This document shows, one piece after another, positions 26,627 through 35,753 of a stretch of DNA of 64,000 bases. A program made the translations under genes and the position numbers. The notes under the pieces are model-generated. The model saw nothing but the letters and a program-made list of their open reading frames with translations. It searched no databases and was not told the DNA's origin. Source of the stretch: Neobacillus piezotolerans (GTDB taxonomy: Bacteria > Bacillota > Bacilli > Bacillales > Cytobacillaceae); the NCBI RefSeq assembly GCF_003362805.1, contig NZ_QNQT01000004.1, positions 186,001 to 250,000 of the forward strand, given 5' to 3'. How positions within the stretch are numbered: position 1 is the stretch's first letter; every line of letters begins with the position of its first letter.

Positions 26627-28421
26627 GCCCTTTTTGTATCCGAAACCAGTTCTGAAAGCAAAAGGCGCGCCGGAACAAAAGAAAAAGGCCAAGGCAAAAA
26701 ACTGGGCGGCCACGATCAGAAGATTATGGGACTATCTTTCCGTAAAAAAGGGGGGCATTACCGTTGTCCTGTTCCTTGTCATCCTGAGCACCGGCCTATC
26801 TCTTCTGGGGCCGATCCTGATTGGAAGGACTGTCGATGATTACATTATTACGAAGGAAACAGCGGGCCTTCCGCTTCTGCTTGCGGGAATCCTCGGAGTT
26901 TATTTTATGTTTTCTCTATCAAGTTTTCTGCAGGGATATCTGATGATTGGCATTGCCCAGGATACGGTGTCAAGGCTCAGAACCGATTTGTTCAGCCATT
27001 TACACCGGCTGCCCATCTCCTTTTTTGACAAAAGGCAGTCCGGTGAGCTTATGAGCCGTGTAACGAATGACATTGAGAATGTCAGTTCGACCTTGAACAG
27101 CTCGGTCATCCAGATTTTTTCAAGCGTGCTCATGCTTGTTGGCACCATTTCCGTCATGGTATGGCTGAGCCCGCTATTGACGCTGATTTCACTTATTATT
27201 GTTCCGCTCATGTTCCTCGGTATGAAATGGATTACGAACCGGACCGGGATCCTTTTCAAAGAGCAGCAGAGGAACCTCGGAGAATTAAATGGGTTTATCG
27301 AAGAGAAGATTTCAGGCCAGCGGATTGTCAAAACCTTTTCGCAGGAACAGAAGGCGATTGATGCTTTCCTTGAAAAAAATGGCCGGTTAAGGCAGTCGGG
27401 CTTTTGGGCGCAAACCTTTTCCGGGTTCATTCCGAAGCTTATGAACGTCCTGAATAATGTCAGTTTCACCATCATCGCGGCGATTGGCGGAATCTTTGCC
27501 TTAAAAGGTATGATTTCAATAGGTGTCATCATCGTTTTCGCCGAATACTCCCGCCAGTTTACCAGGCCCTTGAATGATTTGGCGAACCAGTTCAACACGC
27601 TCCTGTCAGCGGTCGCCGGGGCGGAGCGGGTATTTGAAATTCTTGATGAGGATGCCGAATCGACAGATGAATCCGGTGCCATCGAGCTGGATGAGGTAAT
27701 TGGAGAGGTTGAATTCCGCAATGTTTCTTTTTCATATGAGAAGGAAGGGAATACAATCAGAGACGTTTCATTCCTGGTATATCCCGGCGAAATGGTTGCC
27801 CTTGTCGGCCCGACGGGTGCCGGAAAGTCGACAATCATCAATCTGCTATCACGTTTCTATGACCCTGATAGCGGAGCGATTTTGATTGATGGGCACGATA
27901 CATCCGCCGTTAAAAGAAAAAGCCTCCGCAGCTATATGGGCTTTGTGCTTCAGGACTCCTTCCTGTTCGAGGGGCCGATTTTGGAGAATATCCGTTATGG
28001 AAGGTTGGAGGCAACGGATGAAGAGGTAATCGAGGCGGCGAAAATGGCAAATGCCCATTCCTTCATTGAAAAGATGCCTGAGGGCTATGGCACAGTCCTG
28101 AAACAGGATGGTAGCGGTATTTCCCAGGGTCAAAAACAGCTCCTATCAATCGCCAGGGCAATCCTGGCCGACCCGTCGATTTTAATTTTGGATGAAGCGA
28201 CTAGTTCTATCGATACGATCACCGAATTGAAAATCCAGGACGCGCTCGGAAGGCTGATGAGGGGAAGGACCAGTTTTGTTATTGCCCACCGTTTGAACAC
28301 TATCCGGAATGCCGATAAAATCCTTGTCCTTCAAAATGGGGAGATTATTGAGGAAGGGAACCACGAATCCCTTCTTGGGAATAAAGGATTTTATTATGAA
28401 CTGAATAATAATAAAAATTAG
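26607..28421 (+). CDS. ABC exporter half, catalytic subunit
   Basis: 604 residues from MLKALTKPF, with GAGGAG upstream. A basic N-terminal extension (about 1-45) precedes six membrane segments and an ATPase domain: Walker A GPTGAGKST, Walker B ILILDEATSSID with intact Glu, switch His in VIAHRLNT. The signature is ISQGQ instead of LSGGQ. This is exactly the mirror image of the partner: the catalytic site is made by this Walker A/B and the partner's LSGGQ, the degenerate one by the partner's Walker A/B and this ISQGQ. Co-translated with the partner through a 20-nt overlap. A terminator follows at about 28423-28450. Confidence 0.9.
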   Translation: MLKALTKPFLYPKPVLKAKGAPEQKKKAKAKNWAATIRRLWDYLSVKKGGITVVLFLVILSTGLSLLGPILIGRTVDDYIITKETAGLPLLLAGILGVYFMFSLSSFLQGYLMIGIAQDTVSRLRTDLFSHLHRLPISFFDKRQSGELMSRVTNDIENVSSTLNSSVIQIFSSVLMLVGTISVMVWLSPLLTLISLIIVPLMFLGMKWITNRTGILFKEQQRNLGELNGFIEEKISGQRIVKTFSQEQKAIDAFLEKNGRLRQSGFWAQTFSGFIPKLMNVLNNVSFTIIAAIGGIFALKGMISIGVIIVFAEYSRQFTRPLNDLANQFNTLLSAVAGAERVFEILDEDAESTDESGAIELDEVIGEVEFRNVSFSYEKEGNTIRDVSFLVYPGEMVALVGPTGAGKSTIINLLSRFYDPDSGAILIDGHDTSAVKRKSLRSYMGFVLQDSFLFEGPILENIRYGRLEATDEEVIEAAKMANAHSFIEKMPEGYGTVLKQDGSGISQGQKQLLSIARAILADPSILILDEATSSIDTITELKIQDALGRLMRGRTSFVIAHRLNTIRNADKILVLQNGEIIEEGNHESLLGNKGFYYELNNNKN

Positions 28422-28452
28422 GCTGGGTATCTACTCCCGGCCTTTTTCTTTT
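28422..28452 (+). terminator. Terminator after ABC exporter operon
   Basis: GGCTGGG pairs with CCCGGCC (one wobble), followed by TTTTTCTTTT. Confidence 0.7.
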
Positions 28453-28645
28453 GAAGTTTTTAATACTATTAAAATCGTATATAAATTTTCTGTGTTTCAG
28501 TGTTTACCCTCAAAAAACAACCTATTATACTCGAATGATTGTAAGATAATTTAGAATAATGTGATAAAAATTGTTGTTTACAGCAGGTCGTTATTCTATA
28601 ATTCAGAATGAAGAGAAAATTCTGAAACACACAAGGGGGATGTTT

Positions 28646-30106
28646 GTGAACGAATTTGTTAACTCGTTGAATGGCTGGCTTTGGAGTACACCAATGATCG
28701 TATTTTGCCTTGGGGTAGGGCTGTACTTTTCATTGCGCACCCGCTTTCTCCAGGTAAGACACATTAAAGACATGGTCATGCTGATGTTTAAAGGGAAGAG
28801 TTCGGATGCGGGCGTTTCATCGTTCCAGGCGCTATCGCTGGCATTGTCCGGGCGAGTGGGCACAGGTAATATAGCGGGTACAGCCACGGCTATCGCATTT
28901 GGAGGACCAGGAGCTGTTTTCTGGATGTGGGCTATCGCTTTCATCGGAGCCGGAACGGCGTTTGTCGAATCGACTCTAGCGCAAATTTACAAGGTAAAGC
29001 AGGACGGGGAGTACCGCGGGGGACCGGCTTATTACATTGAAAAAGGCATGGGAATGAAATGGTACGGAATCCTGTTCGCATTATCGGCTCTGGTCGCAAT
29101 GAGCTTCCTAATGCCGGGCATCCAATCCAATTCCATTGCAATCGGAATTGAAAACGCATTCAAAGTGGACAGGACTATTACGGGAGCAATCATTGTTATT
29201 ATTCTTGGTGCGATTATTTTTGGGGGAGTAAAAAGGATTTCAATTGTAGCTTCTTATGTGGTTCCTTTTATGGCCCTTGGTTATATTCTTGTTTCACTCT
29301 ATATCGTCGCCGTCAATTTCGGTAAAGTCCCTGAAGTTTTTTCACTTATTTTCAGAAGTGCATTCGGCGCGGACGCGGCGTTTGGCGCGCTGCTTGGACT
29401 TGCAATCCAGTGGGGCGTTAAGCGGGGGATTTATTCCAATGAAGCCGGACAGGGAACGGGAGCGCATGCTGCGGGTGCGGCTGAAGTATCCCATCCTGCG
29501 AAGCAGGGTCTCGTCCAGGCTTTCTCAGTCTATATCGATACGCTTTTCGTTTGTTCTGCAACAGCCTTCATGATCCTTTTTACAGGTATGTACAACACAG
29601 TAGGTACGGACGGGAAGACGTTTATTACTGAAAATCTGCCAGGGGTGGAAGCAGGGCCAGGATTTACACAGGCTGCTGTTGATACTGCGCTTCCGGGCTT
29701 TGGAGCAGGTTTTGTGGCTGTGGCACTTTTCTTCTTCGCCTTTACGACAATTATGGCATACTACTACATTGCAGAAACGAACATCGCCTACCTGACGAGG
29801 GGGATGAGCAGCAAATGGCCGATGTTTGTCCTTAAGCTTGTATTGATGGCTTCAACTTTTTACGGTGCAGTTAAAACAGCCAACCTTGCATGGGCGCTTG
29901 GAGATGTCGGCCTCGGGATCATGGTATGGCTTAACCTGATCGCCGTAGTGATCCTCGCTAAGCCTGCCTTGATGGCGCTGAAGGACTATGAGGCCCAGAA
30001 AAAGGCCGGGCTGGATCCAGTTTTCAATTCAAAGAAGCTTGGCATTAAAAATGCCGAGTATTGGGAAGAGGATTACAACGGAATCGAGACAGAAAGAGTA
30101 TCATAA
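28646..30106 (+). CDS. Alanine/glycine:cation symporter (AGCS family)
   Basis: 486 residues from the GTG at 28646; AAGGGGG lies 6 nt upstream, whereas the ATG at 28640 touches it. About 10-11 membrane segments. AGCS signatures: FQALSLALSGRVGTGNIAGT near the N-terminus and GIYSNEAGQGTGAHAAGAAE in the middle. Members import alanine, glycine or glutamine with sodium or protons (B. subtilis AlsT, GlnT). One odd point is Arg in SGRVGTGN, where many members have ASxVGTGN. Single-gene unit with a strong terminator. Confidence 0.9.
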   Translation: MNEFVNSLNGWLWSTPMIVFCLGVGLYFSLRTRFLQVRHIKDMVMLMFKGKSSDAGVSSFQALSLALSGRVGTGNIAGTATAIAFGGPGAVFWMWAIAFIGAGTAFVESTLAQIYKVKQDGEYRGGPAYYIEKGMGMKWYGILFALSALVAMSFLMPGIQSNSIAIGIENAFKVDRTITGAIIVIILGAIIFGGVKRISIVASYVVPFMALGYILVSLYIVAVNFGKVPEVFSLIFRSAFGADAAFGALLGLAIQWGVKRGIYSNEAGQGTGAHAAGAAEVSHPAKQGLVQAFSVYIDTLFVCSATAFMILFTGMYNTVGTDGKTFITENLPGVEAGPGFTQAAVDTALPGFGAGFVAVALFFFAFTTIMAYYYIAETNIAYLTRGMSSKWPMFVLKLVLMASTFYGAVKTANLAWALGDVGLGIMVWLNLIAVVILAKPALMALKDYEAQKKAGLDPVFNSKKLGIKNAEYWEEDYNGIETERVS

Positions 30107-30121
30107 AGTAGAAGTTGGAAA

Positions 30122-30150
30122 AACGGGGTGCTATGCATCCCGTTTTTTTG
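30122..30150 (+). terminator. Rho-independent terminator
   Basis: AACGGGGTGC / GCATCCCGTT (10 bp, one wobble), loop TAT, then T run. Confidence 0.88.
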
Positions 30151-30295
30151 TGTCCGATAAGTTCGTTCGTGTCGTTTTTTAGGGGAATTGCTTAGTAATT
30201 GTCGGACGAAATACTCTTGTGATGTAAAGGATTTGGAAGAGATTTGTCGTAAAATAAATATAACAAATTGTCATTTGGGAAATTGGGTGCATTGA

Positions 30296-31594
30296 ATGAT
30301 TGAGGAAAAGCTGCTTCTCCAGGCCCTGTTGATTTTGGCCCCCGTACTTCTCTTCAGCCTCCTGCCAGAGAATAGGCGGCTGGAGAATAATGGTTTGATT
30401 TTTGGGATATTCCAAGGTGGCGCAGCCTTTTTATGTGTTGTGTTTTCTTATCACTTTGAAGGATTCTACTGGGATTTGCGGTACGTCCCGTTTGTCCTGG
30501 CCCTCCTTTATGGCGGCCCGGGGGCGGGCCTGATTGTATTTGTCGTCATTCTCGTAACTAGAACCTTCATTGGCGGCGAGGCGGTTATTTACAGTTATTT
30601 TACAAGTATCGCCACAGTTGTTTTTGCGATTTTTTGGTATAAAAAGTTCTGGACGTACACGCCTTCAAATCGGATTAAACTAGCAATCCTGGGCAGCGGA
30701 TGGTCGATGTTCTTCTCCTTTTCCATGTTCGTGCTTTTCCGGACACTCGCGGGGAGGGATTTGGATAGGGACCTGATTTTATCGCCGGATATTCTATTGT
30801 TTGGAGCAATCAGCATTGCGGGCATCGGTTTCTCGGCCAGATTGATTGAGGAACTTATCGAAAGGGAAAAAATGCGGGACGATATTTTAAGAAGTGAAAA
30901 ACTGAATACCATGGGAGAACTCGCTGCCTCCTTTGCACATGAGGTACGGAATCCCCTAACTGTCGTAAAAGGGTTTATGCAGCTGATGCACCAAAATGAA
31001 ACCGGAAAAAACCATGAATATCTAACCCTCGCCTTGAGTGAAGTAGGGCGCGCGGAAATGATCCTTAGTGATTACCTTAATTTTGCAAAGCCGCAGTTCC
31101 ATAAAATTGAGGAATGCTGCTACCATGAAGTGCTCTCGGAAATCATTGCCCTGCTAAACCCGCTTGCCGCTAAAGGAGGAGTAACCCTTGAGGGCAATTT
31201 GTCAAAGGAGAACCTTCATATCGAGACGGACCGGAACCAGCTAAAACAGGCGATTGTCAACCTGTTGAAAAATGCAATAGAGGCCACTAAAGAAGGAGGC
31301 ATGGTTTCTGTCAGCCTTAATGGGAAGGACGGTCAAGCGGTAATTGAAATTACCGACAATGGCAGGGGAATGACACAGGAGCAGCTCTCAAGGATTGGTA
31401 CACTTTTTTACACCACCAAGGAAAGAGGGACAGGCCTGGGGACATGTGTATCCCTAAGAATTATTAATGAAATGGACGGCCGTGTCTTTTATTCGAGTGA
31501 ATTGGATAAAGGGACCAAGGTGACGCTGCTTTTACCGGTAAGCAAAATGAGTTGCCCGAACCAAACGCAGGGGATGTTGCAAGTAGCAAAGTGA
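30296..31594 (+). CDS. KinB-like membrane histidine kinase (5TM-LYT type)
   Basis: 432 residues. Residues about 5-190 hold six membrane segments with the 5TMR-LYT pattern (RYVPFVLALLYGGPGAGLIV). Then HisKA with His about 213 in FAHEVRNPLTVVKG, and HATPase_c with NLLKNAIEA, DNGRGM and GTGLGT. The layout matches sporulation kinase KinB and its relatives, which phosphorylate Spo0F. No response regulator is adjacent. Its base composition is like the native neighbours upstream and unlike the AT-rich genes that follow. Weak GGG ribosome site; start at ATG 30296 is likely but not certain. Confidence 0.86.
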   Translation: MIEEKLLLQALLILAPVLLFSLLPENRRLENNGLIFGIFQGGAAFLCVVFSYHFEGFYWDLRYVPFVLALLYGGPGAGLIVFVVILVTRTFIGGEAVIYSYFTSIATVVFAIFWYKKFWTYTPSNRIKLAILGSGWSMFFSFSMFVLFRTLAGRDLDRDLILSPDILLFGAISIAGIGFSARLIEELIEREKMRDDILRSEKLNTMGELAASFAHEVRNPLTVVKGFMQLMHQNETGKNHEYLTLALSEVGRAEMILSDYLNFAKPQFHKIEECCYHEVLSEIIALLNPLAAKGGVTLEGNLSKENLHIETDRNQLKQAIVNLLKNAIEATKEGGMVSVSLNGKDGQAVIEITDNGRGMTQEQLSRIGTLFYTTKERGTGLGTCVSLRIINEMDGRVFYSSELDKGTKVTLLLPVSKMSCPNQTQGMLQVAK

Positions 31595-31611
31595 AATGAA
31601 TTTGATTACAG

Positions 31612-31642
31612 ATTGGGGTCCCTAATAAGGGTCCTCTTTTTT
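31612..31642 (+). terminator. Terminator after KinB-like kinase gene
   Basis: GGGGTCCC and GGGTCCTC pair imperfectly, followed by seven T. Confidence 0.55.
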
Positions 31643-31810
31643 TATGAATAGGTTTCATTACTTATGCGAATTTTCAAAACACCCTAACCTCTAAAACCGC
31701 TGGGAGCGAAAAATGACGAAATTTGGCGATTTTTAAAAAAATATGTAATTAACTATTGTGGAAGGTGGTAAAATAAAGAAGAATAAAGTTATTTTTTAAG
31801 GGAGAAACCT

Positions 31811-33040
31811 ATGAATGAAAACTTAAAAGATGTAAGACTCGTCTCGGAAGAAGTGAAGGCTCTTAAACTTTTTTTCTATCTTTTTTATCCTACATTTATT
31901 GTAGTGGACCTATTTTTATTCCTTGCGTATAGGGGAACCAAATCCTCAGCCCATTATGTGTTAGATCCTTTTGAGGTTGCGTGGTACTATCTTATTGTTT
32001 TGGGACTGCTTCCATTATCAATATACTGGATTAAAAGATATTCTCCTTTTTCGGTGAAATATTTGTTTTTTATTTGTTTTTCAATTGTTGACTTTAACTA
32101 TATAGTCTATGCCTATATGAACTCTCCCGGTAACATTTTAAGCTCGAATTTTGTTGAGCTTATCTTCATATTGCTTGTTCCGACTTTTGTTAATAAAAGA
32201 TATTTCTGGGTAATTTGCATCGGAACTATTATTAAGTATTTGTTCTGTGGATTGGTCCTTCAGACAACAGAGGTTTTTGTACCTATGGCTCTATACATGC
32301 TTATATCATCCATTTCCTTTATTATATTGAATCGATATTCATCCCATTTAATGGCTATTACAGAAGTATATGAAGAACTAAGGCAAAAGGAAAAACTCAT
32401 TAGCGTTGGACAGATGGCTACAGGAATAGCGCATGAAATTCGGAATCCTTTAACAGCCTTGAAAGGATTTATTCAGCTCCAGCAAGAGACATCGAACAGT
32501 AAGGATTATTCTTTGATTATGAATCAGGAAATTGACAGGCTGACTACAATCGTAGATGACTTGATGATTTTGGGGAAACCAAAAAGCGCCTCTTTCACTA
32601 AAATTGACTTAAAGGAAATGATTGATTATGGCCTTTCCATAGCCATGCAATTTGCGAGAGGAACAAGGATTACCTTTATAAAGGAGTTCGATGCAAATCC
32701 TGCCCTTATAAAGGGAGATGAAAAGCAACTAAAGCAAGTTATCATTAATTTAGTTAAAAATTCAATTGAATCAATGGCTGAGGAAGGTACTATTAAAATT
32801 TCCCTGAGGTCATTTGATGAAAACCAAATCGTCCTGTCTATAGCGGATGAAGGATATGGGATACCTGAAGAACACATTAAGAAGTTATGCGACCCTTTTT
32901 TTACAACAAAAAAGGACGGTACGGGATTAGGGCTGATGGTAACTAACCAAATTGTGATGGATCATGGTGGAAAAATCGAAATTCAGAGTGAAATAAATAC
33001 AGGGACAAAAATTGACATTTTGCTTCCAAAGTTGCAGTAA
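31811..33040 (+). CDS. Membrane histidine kinase in AT-rich island
   Basis: 409 residues; AAGGGAG precedes the ATG. About six membrane segments lie between 18 and 180, followed by a short linker helix, HisKA with His about 213 (GIAHEIRNPLTALKG), and HATPase_c (NLVKNSIES, DEGYGI, GTGLGL). The membrane part is not the 5TM-LYT type of the preceding kinase. It is clearly related to the membrane part of the next gene (shared landmarks: IKR/IKK followed by VKYLFFI/VKYVYFI, the NPVE/NFVE element, IKYL/AKYL, IILNR). Composition is markedly more AT-rich than the flanks. No response regulator nearby. Likely a ligand sensor for the same signal as the HD-GYP protein. Confidence 0.84.
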   Translation: MNENLKDVRLVSEEVKALKLFFYLFYPTFIVVDLFLFLAYRGTKSSAHYVLDPFEVAWYYLIVLGLLPLSIYWIKRYSPFSVKYLFFICFSIVDFNYIVYAYMNSPGNILSSNFVELIFILLVPTFVNKRYFWVICIGTIIKYLFCGLVLQTTEVFVPMALYMLISSISFIILNRYSSHLMAITEVYEELRQKEKLISVGQMATGIAHEIRNPLTALKGFIQLQQETSNSKDYSLIMNQEIDRLTTIVDDLMILGKPKSASFTKIDLKEMIDYGLSIAMQFARGTRITFIKEFDANPALIKGDEKQLKQVIINLVKNSIESMAEEGTIKISLRSFDENQIVLSIADEGYGIPEEHIKKLCDPFFTTKKDGTGLGLMVTNQIVMDHGGKIEIQSEINTGTKIDILLPKLQ

Positions 33041-33231
33041 AACGTCCTTTTGTTGAGTTAGTGCTTAACATTTTGGGGGAAATTTCTACTATTATTCATA
33101 TTTATGCCTCAAGAGCTATGTATTGATAGTGAAAATTGTTTTATAATGTATGGGATACTGTATAAAATGGAAGAAAAACTAGATATTAGCAATAGAGTTA
33201 AGAAGAGGACTTTTACTAGCGAGGTATTTAC

Positions 33232-34416
33232 ATGCAGAAACCAATTTATGAAAGTTTATTGAATGAGGAACAGAGAACCTTAAAATGGTTTATCGCTCTG
33301 TTTTATATTATCTCATTGTTGTTTGATCTTTTTTACGATTTAGTTGTTCCGAAATATATGTCAAATGGTGGAGATTCAATTTCATATTTTTTCGGATATT
33401 GGATATATGTATTTTTGTTTGCATTGATTCCAGTCGCAATATATTTAATCAAGAAGAAGAAATCCTATCTAGTAAAGTATGTTTATTTTATTTCTTATAC
33501 TGTTTTGTATTTAATTAATGATATTTTAACATTTGTAGGAAATCCGGAACTTTATAGAAGTGGAAATCCAGTTGAGATATTTTGGCTATTACTCTCACCA
33601 ATTTTTGTGAGCACTCCCTTCTTTTTAGTTGTATCGTTAGGTTCATTAGCAAAATATCTTATTGCGGGGATTGTAATTCAAGCCCCGAATGCGTTTTTTG
33701 CCATTATGTTAATTGCAATACTGGCTGTTCTAGCCTATATAATATTAAATCGATTCCAATCGTATGTTAACGCAGTTAAAACATCTTATGATCAACAGCT
33801 TGTGGGGATAGTAAAGGGAGTCATTTCTACATTGGAGCTCAAAGACCCTTACACAAGGGGTCATAGTGAAAGGGTAGCGAATTACGCCATGATTCTGGCA
33901 AAAGAATTGGGCCAATTTTCTAAAGACGAACTAAAAACTTATAATTATGCTTGTCTCCTTCATGATATTGGAAAGGTGAATATTCCTGATAATATATTAA
34001 TGAAACCCACAGCTCTTACAAAGGAAGAATATGAAATTATAAAATCCCACCCTGAAATCGGTGAAAGAGCAGTTTCTAATGTGGATGGTCTCCAGGGAAG
34101 CATTTCAGTTATCCGTTCGCATCATGAACGATGGGATGGCAAAGGGTACCCTGATCAACTTAAAGGAGTGGAAATACCTTATTTAGCAAGAATAACTTCA
34201 ATTGCGGACGCATTTGATGCCATGACGAGTTCTCGGTCTTATAGAGCAGCTCTGTCTGTCGAGGAAGCTTACAATAGAATATTAGAAGGTAAAGGAACTC
34301 AATTTGATCCAGAATTGGTGGAAGTCTTTAAAAGAGTTTTTCCAACATGGAAGGAAATCCATAAAGAATGGAATGAAAACCCTACAGAAAGGTTTTCAAA
34401 CTTAAACATTGGTTAA
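33232..34416 (+). CDS. Membrane HD-GYP phosphohydrolase
   Basis: 394 residues; GCGAGG precedes the ATG weakly. Six membrane segments (about 15-175) are homologous to those of the preceding kinase. From about residue 190 comes an HD-GYP domain with all landmarks: LKDPYTRGHSERV, LLHDIGKVNIPD, HPEIGERA, and SHHERWDGKGYP, which carries the GYP triad. HD-GYP proteins usually degrade cyclic di-GMP (some cyclic GMP-AMP) at a metal centre. Output would thus be second-messenger breakdown in response to a membrane-sensed signal. The stop codon lies 15 nt before the small peptide gene, suggesting one transcript. AT-rich like its neighbours. Confidence 0.87.
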   Translation: MQKPIYESLLNEEQRTLKWFIALFYIISLLFDLFYDLVVPKYMSNGGDSISYFFGYWIYVFLFALIPVAIYLIKKKKSYLVKYVYFISYTVLYLINDILTFVGNPELYRSGNPVEIFWLLLSPIFVSTPFFLVVSLGSLAKYLIAGIVIQAPNAFFAIMLIAILAVLAYIILNRFQSYVNAVKTSYDQQLVGIVKGVISTLELKDPYTRGHSERVANYAMILAKELGQFSKDELKTYNYACLLHDIGKVNIPDNILMKPTALTKEEYEIIKSHPEIGERAVSNVDGLQGSISVIRSHHERWDGKGYPDQLKGVEIPYLARITSIADAFDAMTSSRSYRAALSVEEAYNRILEGKGTQFDPELVEVFKRVFPTWKEIHKEWNENPTERFSNLNIG

Positions 34417-34431
34417 AAAGGAGGTGAAATT

Positions 34432-34500
34432 ATGAAAATCCGGAAATTAAAGAAAGTTAAAGTAACCGTTATTCCTTGCTGGTGGTGCTTTTGGCTATAG
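34432..34500 (+). CDS. 22-residue Cys/Trp peptide (signal or RiPP-like precursor)
   Basis: The frame has one of the best ribosome sites in the window, AAGGAGGTGA at 34418-34427, ideally spaced from ATG 34432, and ends in TAG at 34500. The product starts MKIRKLKKVKVTV, strongly cationic, and ends IPCWWCFWL, with two cysteines and three tryptophans among the last eight residues. It lies 15 nt after the HD-GYP gene and is separated from a PqqD-like/M50 protease gene by a stable hairpin. Small size, strong translation signal and a maturation-type protease next door point to a processed, possibly modified peptide. I recognise no described family. It is too short for coding statistics, so the claim rests on signal strength and context. 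Confidence 0.68.
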   Translation: MKIRKLKKVKVTVIPCWWCFWL

Positions 34501-34508
34501 GATAAATT

Positions 34509-34541
34509 AAGAGGATGCGTATTTTAAATATGCATCCTCTT
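34509..34541 (+). terminator. Hairpin between peptide and protease genes
   Basis: AAGAGGATGC pairs with GCATCCTCTT over 10 bp and the stem continues through a G-U and AT pairs to about 14 bp. The downstream tract TATAATT is not a full T run, so it may act as a partial terminator or as an mRNA-protecting end, giving more peptide than protease. Confidence 0.7.
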
Positions 34542-34564
34542 ATAATTAAGAACAGGTGAAAAAA

Positions 34565-35746
34565 ATGATAAATAAACTCTCTATAGTTAAACTGAATCCT
34601 ATTATTATAAGGGAAGATAGAAAAAATTATATCGTAGAAGATAGGAAAAATGGCGAGTTTTACGAAATGCCCAATCCTGCTGTTGATGCAATTAATCTTA
34701 TTAACAAGGGGAAACCACTGGGGGATATTGAACAGATATTAAAGGTTAAATATCCCAATGAAGATATAGATATTATCGATTTTGCCAATCAGTTATTGGA
34801 TTTAGAATTAATCAGCGAAGTTAATGGCGAATTGATTTTAAAAGAAGTTGATCAATTTGGACCGACTGGATTTCTGTGGATTCCAGAAAGTGTGAGCAGA
34901 TTTTTCTTTAATAAATATAGTTATATTTTCTATATTAGTTTGTTGTTATTCAATATTTACATACTACTAACGAATCATCACCTTCTGCCAAATTATAAAG
35001 ATTATTTTATATTTTCATGGATGTCATTAAACATTTTATTATGGCTGGGGATTGGTGGGGCCCTACTCATTTTGCATGAATTTGGGCATATTATCGCAAT
35101 GAGGGCAAATGGCCTTCCAACAAGATTATCAATTGGCCATAGGCTATTTTTTATAGCCTTGGAAACAGATATGGCCGCCGCTTGGAAACTCCCTTCCGGT
35201 AAGAGGAATGTCCTTTATTTAGGCGGCCTCTGTTTTGATATGGTTGCCTTTGCCTGTGCATTGTCTATTCAGTATTTTTATCCAACTGGCCCTGCTTTGC
35301 TCCTGGCTATCATGAAGATTTTAGTTATCGATATATTCATCCGCTTCATTTTTCAGTGTGGTGTGTATATGAAAACTGATTTATATTTTGTGATTGAAAA
35401 TATCTCTGGCAGTTATAACCTTATGGAAAATGCCCATCACTATATAAAAAGTAAATTCAAAAAAGAAGCCAGAAAAGCTGGGGAAGCTGTTTATGAGGAA
35501 GAGAAAAGGACGATCAAGTCGTATAGCGTCATCTACTTCATTGGTGTGCTTTTAACCATACTTGTTTTTGTTTTCTATTCCATCCCGCAAATCATCACGA
35601 CAATGAGCCATTCAATCGATAGGCTCAGCAGCCCTTTATTTTCAAAACCTTTCTTTGATGGGGCGATTGTTTTGGTTCAAACCTTGACAGGTTTAAGCCT
35701 CCTCCTCTACTCCTGGTACAAAAAGTACCGGCTCAAAAAAGAATAA
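34565..35746 (+). CDS. PqqD-like domain fused to M50 membrane metalloprotease
   Basis: 393 residues from ATG 34565, five nt after AGGTGA; GTG 34556 is a less likely start. Residues about 5-95 look like a PqqD-type winged-helix peptide-binding domain (YIVEDRKNGEFYEMPNPAVD, LLDLELISEV). Then come membrane segments with the zinc motif HEFGH at about 170-174 and, about 100 residues later, DLYFVIENISGSYNL, whose Asp fits the third zinc ligand seen in peptide zinc metalloproteases related to YydH. Total about six membrane segments. This architecture is known from maturation or export of ribosomally made peptides. The adjacent 22-residue peptide is the natural substrate. No radical SAM or cyclase gene is present. 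AT-rich. Confidence 0.78.
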   Translation: MINKLSIVKLNPIIIREDRKNYIVEDRKNGEFYEMPNPAVDAINLINKGKPLGDIEQILKVKYPNEDIDIIDFANQLLDLELISEVNGELILKEVDQFGPTGFLWIPESVSRFFFNKYSYIFYISLLLFNIYILLTNHHLLPNYKDYFIFSWMSLNILLWLGIGGALLILHEFGHIIAMRANGLPTRLSIGHRLFFIALETDMAAAWKLPSGKRNVLYLGGLCFDMVAFACALSIQYFYPTGPALLLAIMKILVIDIFIRFIFQCGVYMKTDLYFVIENISGSYNLMENAHHYIKSKFKKEARKAGEAVYEEEKRTIKSYSVIYFIGVLLTILVFVFYSIPQIITTMSHSIDRLSSPLFSKPFFDGAIVLVQTLTGLSLLLYSWYKKYRLKKE

Positions 35747-35753
35747 GCGATCT

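Noticed and set aside
34432-34500. Streptide-like KxxxW or YydF-like epipeptide precursor
   Set aside because: No radical SAM gene is present and the peptide lacks the characteristic core motifs of either family.
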